Source of the DNA: Myxococcaceae bacterium
Lineage (GTDB): Bacteria; Myxococcota; Myxococcia; Myxococcales; Myxococcaceae
Assembly: GCA_019694575.1 (NCBI GenBank)
Contig: JAIBBR010000054.1
Location: 1-32,150, forward strand
Direction of reading: 5' to 3'
Length of the DNA stretch: 32,150 nt
The position numbers were made by a program, and so were the translations under genes. Of the stretch, positions 9,309-18,113 are shown one piece after another; positions within the stretch are counted from its first letter, which is position 1; every line of letters begins with the position of its first letter. Below the pieces are notes generated by a model. It was not told the origin of the DNA. It saw only the letters and a list, made by a program, of their open reading frames with translations, and did no database searches.

Positions 9309-9751
9309 CGCTTCGACTCCTTGCGCCGCCACGTGCCTGACCGGCCTCCGCTCTTTTGCAAGAGCCCGACATTTTCAATCACCATGCCCCGGTCGACTGA
9401 CTTGAGCATGTCGTACACCGTGAGCGCCGACGCGCAGACAGCGGTCAACGCCTCCATCTCGACTCCCGTGCGGTCAACCGTCTTCACCGTGGCTTCAATT
9501 TCGAGCAGCCCCTTCTTGAAGGCGAGCTCTACCTTCACCGAAGTCAAAGCGATGGGGTGACACAACGGCACCACGTCGGGCGTGCGCTTGGCTGCCATGA
9601 TGCCGGCCAGCCGCGCCGCCGAAAGCACGTCGCCTTTTTCGACCTTGCCGTCACGCATGCGCTTGGCCGTGGCCGGCAACATGCGCACACACGCACGCGC
9701 GGTAGCAACCCGCTCCGTTTTGTCTTTGCTGCCGACGTCGATCATCTTCAT
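9305..9751 (-). CDS. moaC: cyclic pyranopterin monophosphate synthase MoaC
   Basis: A 148-residue protein that fits MoaC, which forms cyclic pyranopterin monophosphate in molybdenum cofactor synthesis. Signatures are Met-Ile-Asp-Val at the N-terminus, Lys-Gly-Asp-Val-Leu-Ser-Ala-Ala-Arg-Leu-Ala-Gly, Ile-Pro-like Val-Pro-Leu-Cys-His-Pro-Ile, Gly-Val-Glu-Met-Glu-Ala-Leu-Thr and Met-Leu-Lys-Ser-Val-Asp-Arg-Gly-Met. No other Moco genes are in the window. It is first of three overlapping genes, the next encoding a secreted WD40 protein and an aminotransferase, neither an obvious Moco partner. A 6-bp inverted repeat stands directly before its ATG. Confidence 0.95.
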   Translation of the reverse strand: MKMIDVGSKDKTERVATARACVRMLPATAKRMRDGKVEKGDVLSAARLAGIMAAKRTPDVVPLCHPIALTSVKVELAFKKGLLEIEATVKTVDRTGVEMEALTAVCASALTVYDMLKSVDRGMVIENVGLLQKSGGRSGTWRRKESKR

Positions 9752-9752
9752 G

Positions 9753-9773
9753 GGCGCTCGCTTCTATAGCGCC
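9753..9773 (-). promoter_or_regulatory. hairpin at moaC translation start
   Basis: GGCGCT (9753-9758) and AGCGCC (9768-9773) form a 6-bp stem with a 9-base loop. In the mRNA it ends two bases before the moaC ATG and covers the whole ribosome-binding region. No T-run follows, so it is unlikely to be a terminator. Confidence 0.3.
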
Positions 9774-9794
9774 AACGCCAAGAAGATAAGCCCG

Positions 9795-10715
9795 TCAGTC
9801 GTCGAGAATGAACTTGCGCGGGTTCTGCGCAATGCCGTTGACCCGAACTTCGTAGTGCAAATGCGGCCCGGTAGAACGACCGGTGTTGCCCAAAGCCGCG
9901 ACGACCTGCCCGCGCTTGACCCGTTCGCCCGGCTTGACCTTGATGCTCGCCAAGTGACCAAACCGAGTTTTAATGCCGTAACCATGATCAACCACCAGCA
10001 CGTTGCCGTAGCCGCCCTCGAGGCCGGCAAACACCACCGTACCGTCAGAAGGCGCAATCACCTCTTTGCCGTGGGGGCCGGCGATGTCTAAACCGGCATG
10101 CATCACCCGGTCGGAGGTGTATGGGTCTAAACGCGGGCCAAAGTCGCTCGTCACCCACCCACGCACGGGCCACACCGAGGGAGTGGAAGCGAGCAGCGAG
10201 CGCTGGTCTTGAAAATACGCTTGCAGCTCTTGCAGGCTTTGTTCTTGCCGCGTCGCTCCGGCTGACAGACGGTCGAGCTTCTCAGACAACGCTTTGGGGT
10301 TGTCTGACGTGTTGAGACGGGTGAATGGGTTGTCAGCGCTGCCGCCAGCCGAGGCATTGGGGTCATTCTCGGTGGGGCCCATTGCCAAATTGCGCTGGGG
10401 GTCAGACAACAACGTAATCGCCCGCAGCTTTTGGTCGAACCGTTCGACACGGTCCAACACTGAATCGATATGGCCGACACGCTCGCGAATCGCTTTCAGC
10501 TCAGACTTCAGCGCCACGTTCTCTTCGCGCAAGCCCGGGTTTTCTTTCGCTTCGCTCACCACCGACAAGTAGTGAAACAGACTGATAACCGTCACCACCG
10601 TGACGGTGAGAAGCGCCGCGGCCCCTTGAAACAGCCAGCGTTTTTCTAAACGAAACCGCTTCACCTCGGAGTGATGGTCGGGAACGACAATCAAGGTGAA
10701 GCTCTTGTTCGCCAA
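9795..10715 (-). CDS. membrane-anchored M23 peptidase with coiled coil
   Basis: A 306-residue protein with a basic N-terminal segment, one transmembrane helix (about 29-50), a periplasmic coiled coil (about 55-100), a Gly/Asn/Ser linker, and an M23 metallopeptidase domain (about 182-300). Zinc ligands His206, Asp210, His285 and His287 are all present, so it should be an active cell-wall endopeptidase, of the kind found in MepM/DipM-like division or cell-shape proteins. It starts at a TTG; a GAAGGGG about 12 bases upstream may serve as binding site. The 121 bp between it and the phosphatase gene hold no further gene. Confidence 0.88.
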   Translation of the reverse strand: MANKSFTLIVVPDHHSEVKRFRLEKRWLFQGAAALLTVTVVTVISLFHYLSVVSEAKENPGLREENVALKSELKAIRERVGHIDSVLDRVERFDQKLRAITLLSDPQRNLAMGPTENDPNASAGGSADNPFTRLNTSDNPKALSEKLDRLSAGATRQEQSLQELQAYFQDQRSLLASTPSVWPVRGWVTSDFGPRLDPYTSDRVMHAGLDIAGPHGKEVIAPSDGTVVFAGLEGGYGNVLVVDHGYGIKTRFGHLASIKVKPGERVKRGQVVAALGNTGRSTGPHLHYEVRVNGIAQNPRKFILDD

Positions 10716-10836
10716 AACGCGGTACCCCTTCTCTAAGGCACTGGAACAAAAAGGCTAAAAGGACCCAGCCCCTATGCCGCACTGCAATCAGAATGTCTCT
10801 TGCTTTTGAAGACTGAAGAGTCTCACACAACGAGAG

Positions 10837-11616
10837 TTATGATCCAGCTTCTGTCTTCACGACGATCACGGTGATGTTGTCGTCTCCACCACGTTCATTC
10901 GCCATTTCGATGAGCTTCTTGGGTACTTCTTTCAGCTCGTTACCACGAATAATCTCGCTGATCTCTTTGTCGTCGAGCATGTTGGCAAGACCGTCGGAGC
11001 AGAGAACGAAGGCGTCATTTGGCTCAGCAATCAACCCCATCACGTCGACCTGCACTTCTTCTTCGAAGCCCACCGAACGGGTGATGATGTTCTTATAGCG
11101 GGAGTGCTTGGCCTCTTCGGGCGTAATCATGCCCGCTTTGATCTGCTCGTTGACCAGCGAGTGGTCTTCGCTCACCTGCTGAATCAAGTCGCCACGAATC
11201 AAATAGGCCCGGCTGTCACCCACGTGGGCAAAGAGAGCGTGATTGCCCCGTACCAACACCGAAATCACCGTGGTGCCCATGCCGTTGAGGCGAGGGTCTT
11301 CTTGCGCAGCCTTGAAGATTTCTACGCAGGCCTTCTCAACCGCCGCCCTCAAGTGCTCAGGCAACGGAGAGTCTTGAAGGTTGCAGTCGACCTTGAACGG
11401 ATTCTCAGACGAGTCGCGAACCTTGCGCAGCTCACGATCAATCGTCTCCACGGCAATACGTGATGCCGTGCCTCCCCCCGCGTGCCCACCCATGCCATCG
11501 GCCACGACGAAAAGCTGTAGCTCCTCGTCGACGAGGTAGCTGTCTTCGTTGTGATTTCGCTTGCGGCCAACGTCGGTTAGGCCCGCTGAATTAACCTTCA
11601 TCGCGGTTTTCGACAC
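10837..11616 (-). CDS. PP2C-type Ser/Thr protein phosphatase
   Basis: A 259-residue phosphatase of the PPM/PP2C (Stp1/PrpC) family that removes phosphate from Ser/Thr phosphoproteins, probably reversing Hanks-type kinases, which are abundant in this phylum. All metal motifs are visible: Arg-Asn-His-Asn-Glu-Asp-Ser, Ala-Asp-Gly-Met-Gly-Gly-His, Gly-Met-Gly-Thr-Thr, Val-Gly-Asp-Ser-Arg-Ala-Tyr, Ser-Asp-Gly-Leu and Gly-Gly-Asp-Asp-Asn-Ile-Thr. There is no transmembrane segment. The start may be the GTG at 11616 or the ATG at 11601; neither has a convincing ribosome-binding site. No kinase gene is adjacent. Confidence 0.93.
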   Translation of the reverse strand: MSKTAMKVNSAGLTDVGRKRNHNEDSYLVDEELQLFVVADGMGGHAGGGTASRIAVETIDRELRKVRDSSENPFKVDCNLQDSPLPEHLRAAVEKACVEIFKAAQEDPRLNGMGTTVISVLVRGNHALFAHVGDSRAYLIRGDLIQQVSEDHSLVNEQIKAGMITPEEAKHSRYKNIITRSVGFEEEVQVDVMGLIAEPNDAFVLCSDGLANMLDDKEISEIIRGNELKEVPKKLIEMANERGGDDNITVIVVKTEAGS

Positions 11617-11662
11617 GTCGGAGATGGTAGGCGAGGCAAAGTGTCAGGGCAAGGAAGGTTTT

Positions 11663-13348
11663 TCAACTTAGTCGCGCAGTTCGCGTCGCCCCCTTAAGCA
11701 ATGCCTGCGCCGCCCGAACCGCCTCACGCGTTATGGCGACCCCCGACAACATTCGTGCCACCTCTTGGGTACGGGCGCGAGCCTCGCCCAACTCGAGCAC
11801 CGTGGAGCGAACCCGCCCTTCATGCGTCATTTTCTCGATGCGAAGGTGCGAGTCGGCGTACGCCGCTACCTGCGGTAAGTGTGTGATGCACAGCACCTGG
11901 CGCTGACGACTCATGTCCCACAAGAGCCTGCCTACCGCGTCAGCAATCGCGCCTCCCACCCCGGCGTCTGACTCATCGAACACGTAGCAGTCGTAGCCAT
12001 GGGCTGCCGCCAAGGCCGCCTTAATGGCGAGGAGTAACCGCGACGCTTCACCTCCCGAGGCCACTTTGGCCAACGGTTGTGGCGGTTCACCCTTGTTGGC
12101 GCTGAAGGTCCACACCACGTGATCAGCCCCATCGGCTCCTGGTTCTTTGGCTTCAAGGGCAACTTCGACTTTCGCGCCCTTCAGCCCCAACCGTTGGCAG
12201 TGGCCGCGAACGGCTCCCAACAGTTTCGTCACCACCTCACGCCGAACCTGTGTCAGCGCGAGGCCCGCTTTGTTGAGAGCCGTTCTGTGCTGCTCTACCC
12301 GCGCTTCGGCCGTCTTGCGGCGATCAGCCCAAGCCCGCAAGCCGGCGGCTTCAATTTCCAGCTCCGTGGCCCGACTTGGCAGCTGATCGCATGGAATACC
12401 CCACCGCCGCGACAACCGCTTCAAGCTTTCCAAGCGCTCTTCCACTTCAGCCAGGCGCTGCGGGCTTTCGTCGAGCACACTCAGCTGCTTGCCCACCGTG
12501 CGCAAGGCGTCGTTCACTTGCCCCTGGGTGATCAGCACTTGCTCGTGCAAGGTCGCCAACCGGGGGTCGATTTTTTGTGCATCGGCCAAGGCCCGCGCCG
12601 CTTGGCCCAATTGATCAATGGCCGAATGGTCTCGGCCTCCCAGCGCTACTTCGGCCGAAGCCAACGTTTCTCTCATGCGCTCGACTTGGCGAAGGCCACG
12701 GCGTTCAGCCTCGAGCGAGGTCTCTTCACCCACCTTCGGGTCTAACCGCGACAGCTCGTCGATTTGATATTGCGCGTCTTCGAGCTTGCGTCGCACCTGC
12801 GCCTCGTCGCCCCCCAATTGGTGCAACTCGAAGCGTGCTGTTTCGAGTTGCGCCCACTCAGCGACATATTCTGCCCATTCGGAGCTCGCCGTGCGCACGC
12901 GGCCGAATTGATCGATCAGGTCCAAATGGCGCTTGGGGTCTAGCAATTCGAGGTGATCATGTTGGCCTGCGATATCGGCAATGCCCCTCAATAAGTCAGC
13001 CAGCATGCCCACCGTAGCCAACCCACCGTTGACATGCACCCGGCCTCGGCCCGATCGACCGATGACCCGGCGCACCAATACTTCAGGCCCCTCTGCGGGT
13101 AGGCCTGCTTGAGAAAGCCGCTCCCGCAACAAAGGCGTGCTTGAGAAGACACCTTCAATCACCGCTTCTTCGGCGCCGTTGCGCACCATCACTGACTCGG
13201 CCCGGCCCCCCAAAAGCAAGCCTAGCGCGTCGACCAGCACCGATTTGCCCGCCCCCGTTTCTCCGGTGAGCACCACCAGACCAGAACCGAACGTAATCAA
13301 CGTCTCTTCCACCACCGCAAATTGCGACAGCCGCAACGAAAGCAACAT
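11663..13348 (-). CDS. recN: DNA repair protein RecN
   Basis: A 561-residue SMC-like ATPase that acts early in double-strand-break repair. It has a Walker A motif Gly-Glu-Thr-Gly-Ala-Gly-Lys-Ser near residue 30, Gln-His-Asp-His-Leu-Glu-Leu-Leu-Asp, a central coiled-coil region, an ABC-type signature with Lys-Val-Ala-Ser-Gly-Gly-Glu-Ala-Ser-Arg, and Walker B Cys-Tyr-Val-Phe-Asp-Glu-Ser-Asp-Ala-Gly-Val-Gly-Gly. The second of two nearby ATGs (13348) is preferred, because AGGAGG at 13357-13362 is 8 bases from it and only 2 from the first (13354). Two SOS-type boxes precede the gene, so DNA-damage induction is expected. dnaE2 ends 90 bp upstream on the same strand. Confidence 0.97.
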   Translation of the reverse strand: MLLSLRLSQFAVVEETLITFGSGLVVLTGETGAGKSVLVDALGLLLGGRAESVMVRNGAEEAVIEGVFSSTPLLRERLSQAGLPAEGPEVLVRRVIGRSGRGRVHVNGGLATVGMLADLLRGIADIAGQHDHLELLDPKRHLDLIDQFGRVRTASSEWAEYVAEWAQLETARFELHQLGGDEAQVRRKLEDAQYQIDELSRLDPKVGEETSLEAERRGLRQVERMRETLASAEVALGGRDHSAIDQLGQAARALADAQKIDPRLATLHEQVLITQGQVNDALRTVGKQLSVLDESPQRLAEVEERLESLKRLSRRWGIPCDQLPSRATELEIEAAGLRAWADRRKTAEARVEQHRTALNKAGLALTQVRREVVTKLLGAVRGHCQRLGLKGAKVEVALEAKEPGADGADHVVWTFSANKGEPPQPLAKVASGGEASRLLLAIKAALAAAHGYDCYVFDESDAGVGGAIADAVGRLLWDMSRQRQVLCITHLPQVAAYADSHLRIEKMTHEGRVRSTVLELGEARARTQEVARMLSGVAITREAVRAAQALLKGATRTARLS

Positions 13349-13356
13349 GTGCATGT

Positions 13357-13362
13357 CCTCCT
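13357..13362 (-). promoter_or_regulatory. recN Shine-Dalgarno, overlapping the proximal SOS box
   Basis: A perfect AGGAGG, 8 bases from the ATG at 13348. Its last two bases belong to the proximal SOS box. Confidence 0.75.
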
Positions 13363-13398
13363 GATATTCCGTTCAGCATACACTGAACAAAGTATCAG
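13361..13398. promoter_or_regulatory. two SOS-type boxes forming a 38-bp dyad upstream of recN
   Basis: The plus strand reads CTGATA-N4-GTTCAG-N6-CTGAAC-N4-TATCAG. Each half is a 16-bp box with palindromic ends (CTGA-N8-TCAG), and the two boxes face each other. They match most positions of the Myxococcus xanthus LexA box as I recall it (CTRHAMRYBYGTTCAGS, not checked). On the recN strand the distal box contains GATACT, a fair -10 element, placing the transcription start just before the proximal box. LexA-type repression of recN is inferred. Confidence 0.75.
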
Positions 13399-13443
13399 CA
13401 TGGCCTGACATGTCACTTTTCCATTGCCAAAAAGCTTCGGCAG

Positions 13444-16400
13444 CTAATGAAAATCTCGGCTCATCATGTTTGCCTGGTAACCGCGAAAATCGAGCGGCTT
13501 GAGCTTGTCGACAATCAGGTAAATGACGTCACCATTGCGCTCAACCGTGCCTTCACCGAGCAGAAACCCATAACCGGTCGCCAGGTGACGAAGTCGCTCA
13601 AAAACCCGGCCATACAAAAGCCAATTCATGAAGCCGTGTTCGTCTTCGAGGGTAATGAACACCACGCCGCTGGCGGTCTGCGGCCGTTGCCGGCAAATCA
13701 CCATACCCGCGGTTTGAACGCGCGCACGGTGGTGAGCCAGGGCAAACGCTTTCGAGCCCAAGACCCCAGGGGGCAGTTGCTTGCGCACGTGACGCATGGG
13801 GTGGTCTCCAACAGAGAACCCGGTACGAACATAGTCCAACAGGAGCAGCTCATCGTCTGCCAGGCGCGGCAAGTTTACTTTTTGCCCTTGCGGTCCTTCG
13901 CGTTGCCACAAACCATCGACGCGCGGGGCCATGGCCATCCACATGGCTTGGCGGCGTTCGGGGGTGAGCGCTTCGAGGGCTCCGGCTTCAGCGAGAAAGT
14001 GAAGGTCACGGGTGCTCAGCCGTGCCCGTTGCCGCAAATCATTCACCGAGGCAAATGGCGCAAACGCACGCGCCTGCTCGATGCGCCGCCCCACTGACTC
14101 GCCCAAACCCTTGATGCCGCGCAAACCGACGCGCAGGTAAGGCTCGTCGGGTTCCAACGTGCAGTCCCATTGGCTTTTCACCACGCAAATGGGCAACAGC
14201 TGCACCCCGTGGCGCCGTGCGTCTTGGAGCAGCGTGTTGGGCGAGTAAAAACCCATTGGCTGGCTGTTCACCAAAGCCGCGGCAAATGCCGCTGGGTGGT
14301 GCACTTTCAGCCAGGCACTGGCGTAAACGAGGTGCGCAAAGCTCGCGGCGTGACTTTCGGGAAAGCCATAGTCAGCAAAACCTTTCATCTGCTCATACAG
14401 TTGCTCTGCGAACTGGGCAGAAATGCCGTGCGCCGAGAAACCCTGCAGCAACCGTTCGCGGTGCCGCTCGAGGTTGCCGGTGCGCTTCCACGCCGCCATG
14501 TCGCGGCGCAACTGGTCGGCTTCGCTCCCCGTATAGCCAGCGCCGTCGATGGCAATCTGCATCACCTGCTCTTGAAAAATGGGAATACCCAAGGTGCGAT
14601 TGAGAATGTGCTCGAGCAGAGCATGCGGCGCGTTCACGGCGGCGTGGGGGTCTTTTCGTTTTTCTTCTCGCCGGCGCAAGTAGGGGTGCACCATGCCGCC
14701 TTGAATCGGCCCAGGACGAACCAGTGCTACTTCCACCACCAAGTCGTAAAAATGGTCGGGCCGTAACCTGGGCAACATCGACATTTGAGCGCGGCTTTCG
14801 ACCTGAAAAACACCTACCGTGTCGGCACGGCACAATGCCTCGTAGACAGCGGGGTCTTCGGGCGGAACCTTGGCCAGCTGCTCAATCGCGGTATCGGCAC
14901 GAATGCGCTCGTCGCTTTGGGCCAAAGCCAAAGTGCGGCGCAAGGCGGTGAGCATGCCCAAGCCGAGCACGTCGACTTTGAAAAAGCCCAGGGTTTCTAA
15001 ATCGTCTTTGTCCCAGGTGATGATGCTTCGGTTGGGCATCGAAGCGGGCTCAATCGGAGCGACTGTCGAGAGGGACGTCGCGCTGAGTACGAAGCCACCC
15101 ACGTGAGTCGACAGGTGCCGGGGGTAGCCTTGAATCGCCTCAGCGATCTGCAGCGCCAGACGAATTCGGTGATCGCGGCCGTCGACACCCATCAAGCGCA
15201 GGCGCTGCTCGTCGAGCACCTCTAAGTTTTCTCGCCAAGAAAGCGTGGCGCTCAGCCGTTCTAAGTCATCGCGAGAGATACCGAACGCATGGCCCACGTC
15301 GCGCACCGCCGAGCGTGGCCGGTAACAATTGACTTCGCACACCATTGCCGCACGGTCGCGCCCGTAGCGTTGATAAATGTCTTGAATCACTTCTTCACGG
15401 CGTTCGTGCTCGAAGTCGACATCAATGTCGGGCGGTTCGCTGCGGTTCGAAGAGAGAAACCGTTCGAAAAGCAGCGATGAATGGGCTGGGTCTAGCGCGG
15501 TGATACCAAGGCAATAACAGACTGCGCTGTTGGCGGCGCTCCCCCGCCCCTGACAAAGAATGTCGCGCTCACGGGCGAGTTCGACGACTTCTTGAACGCT
15601 CAAAAAAAATGGAGCCACGGCCCGCTGTTCAATCAGCCACAGCTCTTTGGTCAGTTGATCACGCACGCTGGGGGGAACTCCGCGGGGGTAGCGGCGGTGC
15701 GCACCTTGTTCGACGAGGCGTCTCAACATACCCATGGGCGTTTCTGCGCGGGCTGCGAGCTCGCAGGGAAAATGAAATTGCAACTTGCGCAGTGAAAATC
15801 GGCAGGCATCAGCAATTTCTCTGGTACGCAATAACCACTCAGGTTGATGGGCGAACAGCCGCTGCATTTCTTGGGGCGGCTTCAAGTGCGCCTCAGCGTT
15901 GACCGACAGTTTCCGGCCGGCGCGCACCAGCGGGTAGCCTTCGCGAATGCAGTGGAGCACATCGTAAATCGGCTTGTGTTCAGCCACGGCATATTTCACG
16001 GCGTTGGTGGCGCAGACGGGCACGCCGTAGTCATCGTGAGCACGCAGCGCGCGTCGCTCTCGCGCGGGGTCCTCGCCATCGGTGTGGCGAATGACTCTGA
16101 TTGAAAGCCGGTCGCGAAAGGCTTCTCTCAAATTATCCCAAGCGCGGTCGGCTCCCCAACGTTCGACGGCGGCGGGGTCGACCGAAGCCCACAGACCTTC
16201 GCTGTACTGGCACAAGGTGTCGAGCGGCAGACCCGCGTGGCAGTTGCGAGGCAAAGCTGAGCAGACGCGGCGGGGTTCGCTTTGGGGGTAGCGGGCATGG
16301 CTGTCGGTCAATAAGCGGCAGAGGTTGGAATAGCCCAGCTCGTTTTCCACATGAATCAGCACCGTGGCGGGCTCGACAGAGTGATCATCAATGGTCACTT

Positions 16401-16602
16401 CACAACCGATGATCAGCCGAACGCCGCGGCGCTCACTTTCCTCCATTGCCCGAACCATTCCGTAAAGGCTGTCACGATCAGTGATGGCGAGCGCGTCGTA
16501 GCCAAGCGCTTCGGCAGTTTTCATCAGGGCTTTGGGAGTGGAGCCGCCCATCAAAAGCGAGAAGCACGACTGAACCTCGAGCTCGATGTAATCGGTGCTC
16601 AT
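13444..16602 (-). CDS. dnaE2: error-prone DNA polymerase III alpha subunit DnaE2
   Basis: A 1052-residue C-family polymerase, the catalytic member of the ImuA-ImuB-DnaE2 translesion machine responsible for damage-induced mutagenesis. An N-terminal PHP domain (1-210) is degenerate: where replicative DnaE has His-x-His-Ser it reads Glu-Val-Gln-Ser. The polymerase carries the catalytic Pro-Asp-Ile-Asp-Val-Asp-Phe near residue 392 and Lys-Val-Asp-Val-Leu-Gly. A helix-hairpin region, an OB domain (Gly-Val-Val-Phe-Ile-Thr-Leu-Glu-Asp-Glu) and the terminal Ser-Arg-Asp-Phe-His, close to the usual DnaE2 ending, complete it. The ATG at 16602 overlaps the imuB stop as ATGA; a 40-residue longer frame through imuB is rejected. 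Confidence 0.96.
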   Translation of the reverse strand: MSTDYIELEVQSCFSLLMGGSTPKALMKTAEALGYDALAITDRDSLYGMVRAMEESERRGVRLIIGCEVTIDDHSVEPATVLIHVENELGYSNLCRLLTDSHARYPQSEPRRVCSALPRNCHAGLPLDTLCQYSEGLWASVDPAAVERWGADRAWDNLREAFRDRLSIRVIRHTDGEDPARERRALRAHDDYGVPVCATNAVKYAVAEHKPIYDVLHCIREGYPLVRAGRKLSVNAEAHLKPPQEMQRLFAHQPEWLLRTREIADACRFSLRKLQFHFPCELAARAETPMGMLRRLVEQGAHRRYPRGVPPSVRDQLTKELWLIEQRAVAPFFLSVQEVVELARERDILCQGRGSAANSAVCYCLGITALDPAHSSLLFERFLSSNRSEPPDIDVDFEHERREEVIQDIYQRYGRDRAAMVCEVNCYRPRSAVRDVGHAFGISRDDLERLSATLSWRENLEVLDEQRLRLMGVDGRDHRIRLALQIAEAIQGYPRHLSTHVGGFVLSATSLSTVAPIEPASMPNRSIITWDKDDLETLGFFKVDVLGLGMLTALRRTLALAQSDERIRADTAIEQLAKVPPEDPAVYEALCRADTVGVFQVESRAQMSMLPRLRPDHFYDLVVEVALVRPGPIQGGMVHPYLRRREEKRKDPHAAVNAPHALLEHILNRTLGIPIFQEQVMQIAIDGAGYTGSEADQLRRDMAAWKRTGNLERHRERLLQGFSAHGISAQFAEQLYEQMKGFADYGFPESHAASFAHLVYASAWLKVHHPAAFAAALVNSQPMGFYSPNTLLQDARRHGVQLLPICVVKSQWDCTLEPDEPYLRVGLRGIKGLGESVGRRIEQARAFAPFASVNDLRQRARLSTRDLHFLAEAGALEALTPERRQAMWMAMAPRVDGLWQREGPQGQKVNLPRLADDELLLLDYVRTGFSVGDHPMRHVRKQLPPGVLGSKAFALAHHRARVQTAGMVICRQRPQTASGVVFITLEDEHGFMNWLLYGRVFERLRHLATGYGFLLGEGTVERNGDVIYLIVDKLKPLDFRGYQANMMSRDFH

Positions 16603-18113
16603 ACGTCGACCCAGCCACGAATCCAGCACTGGCCGTTGCCTTCCTCGACCCAGGCCGAGGCTTGGGCCCAAAAGACCCACACCAGGCGCCACTGGCGAAA
16701 TCGGTCGGGCGTTTTCCACCACTCCACCGAATGCGAACGAAGCAGCACAGGCTCATGGGTCATCGGCCCTTCGTATGGAATGGGCGTTTTTAGCCAACGC
16801 ACAGGCTCGGGCACAGGCAAGGGTTTGCCAACCGAGCGCGGCGAGCGAAAGCCTTCTGCAGACCAAGGCACCAGGCGGGTTCGTTCTTCTGGGTTCCAAG
16901 TGTCGACAATCTCTAAGGTGCCCACATTTTCGCGCCCCAGGGCCGCAGCGCACTCTGCCCACCATTGGGGCAGAAGCCTTTCGGCACGTGATTCGCGTAG
17001 AAACAAATCGAGGGTATGTCTCGAGACAGGCGCGGCTTCAACCACAGCCAGGGTAAACCCCACGGCAGGCGCAACCAAGTTCAACTGTTCAATGCTGGTG
17101 CGAACGACCGAGAACAACGCGTCGAAGCGATACGCCGGAGCAGAAAAAGACAGCCACCAAACATGTTTGGGGTTCTCGCGAGCCAGCGACCGGTGCAGCG
17201 ATAACTCAGCCCTCAACCGGGTGACGCCCAAAGCTCGGGCCGACAAGCGCGTCGACAATGACTGCACCATGCGTTGAGCAGCGAAGAGCAGCGCTTCGGT
17301 GTGAATGATTTCATCATCGAAATCGAGCCTCTCTTCGGGCCAGGTGACGGGCCGGTACGGCTCGAAAACGCCGTCGTCTTTCCCTTCGAGAAGCGGCAAC
17401 AAGGGCCACTCATCAGGCTGCAGGCGATCGCGCAAGTCTTGTATCGGCAGGGTTTGGAGCTGTTTAATTTTCGAAACGCCGAAATTGTTCAGTCTCTCTT
17501 GGGTTTCGTCAGAGAGGCCCCAAGCCAGAATCGACAGTTGACCAAAGGCGGCCGCCGCTTGCCCCTGTGGAACAATGTGAACCCATTGCTTCTCTGGGCC
17601 GTACATCGCTGCCGCGGCTGCGAGACGAGGGCCATCGGCGACGGCCATGCGCATGTGGTGTCGCAACGGAGCGAGCAATTGACTCAACCGTTTAAGAAAA
17701 GTGCTCTCGCCTGTCGGGTCTTCTTCACTTCGGTAGAGGTGGGAGCAGTCACCGATTTCGACCCACATGATGGACCTAGCGGCCTCGAAGCCCACGCAAG
17801 GGGCCAACGCCAAGGCTTGATCAGCGATTCGAGTCAGCTCAAGACGCAACCGGGCCTCGGGAAACTTAACGATGTCGAGCCTGCGCAATTTGGCACGCGC
17901 CGACGTCAACGTATGCCCCGGCATGATGTTCAGCGCACGTGCACCGCTCGAGGCGGCATTAATTCGAGCGTAACGGCCGGGCACTTTGCAATGAAGGTTC
18001 TCTGTCTGAAGAAACACGACCCAGGGGCGATCGAACCCGTTCGTTCTGATTTTGAGCGTCTTGATGAGCTCGACGAGTAAATCTGGGAAAAACAGCGCCA
18101 ATACGCGCCTCAC
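16599..18113 (-). CDS. imuB: ImuB, catalytically inactive Y-family polymerase homologue
   Basis: A 504-residue Y-family-like protein that links ImuA, the sliding clamp and DnaE2 in the mutasome. The N-terminus Leu-Ala-Leu-Phe-Phe-Pro-Asp lacks the acidic pair of active Y-family enzymes, and the position of their Ser-x-Asp-Glu reads Trp-Val-Glu-Ile-Gly-Asp-Cys, both as expected for ImuB. A helix-hairpin-helix-like part (about 205-240) and a long C-terminal tail rich in Trp and Pro follow. The start is a GTG whose last bases overlap the imuA stop (GTGA); the end overlaps dnaE2. Expression therefore depends on the imuA promoter. Confidence 0.92.
   Translation of the reverse strand: MRRVLALFFPDLLVELIKTLKIRTNGFDRPWVVFLQTENLHCKVPGRYARINAASSGARALNIMPGHTLTSARAKLRRLDIVKFPEARLRLELTRIADQALALAPCVGFEAARSIMWVEIGDCSHLYRSEEDPTGESTFLKRLSQLLAPLRHHMRMAVADGPRLAAAAAMYGPEKQWVHIVPQGQAAAAFGQLSILAWGLSDETQERLNNFGVSKIKQLQTLPIQDLRDRLQPDEWPLLPLLEGKDDGVFEPYRPVTWPEERLDFDDEIIHTEALLFAAQRMVQSLSTRLSARALGVTRLRAELSLHRSLARENPKHVWWLSFSAPAYRFDALFSVVRTSIEQLNLVAPAVGFTLAVVEAAPVSRHTLDLFLRESRAERLLPQWWAECAAALGRENVGTLEIVDTWNPEERTRLVPWSAEGFRSPRSVGKPLPVPEPVRWLKTPIPYEGPMTHEPVLLRSHSVEWWKTPDRFRQWRLVWVFWAQASAWVEEGNGQCWIRGWVDV

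Noticed and set aside
10716-10836. Possible terminator or small RNA between the M23 and PP2C genes
   Set aside because: Only a 5-bp stem (AGACT-GAAG-AGTCT) without a T-run is visible.
13415-13440. Terminator after dnaE2
   Set aside because: AGCT-N5-AGCT followed by five T has only a 4-bp stem, too weak to call.
13447-14097. 216-residue plus-strand frame opposite dnaE2
   Set aside because: No motif and no ribosome-binding site; the dnaE2 frame is unambiguous.
16603-16722. 40-residue longer DnaE2 N-terminus
   Set aside because: It would overlap imuB by over 100 bases and lies outside the PHP domain; the ATGA overlap at 16599-16602 fits the operon pattern.
17274-18080. 268-residue plus-strand frame opposite imuB
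   Set aside because: It is the shadow of a GC-rich gene; imuB has clear family features and overlaps its neighbours precisely.
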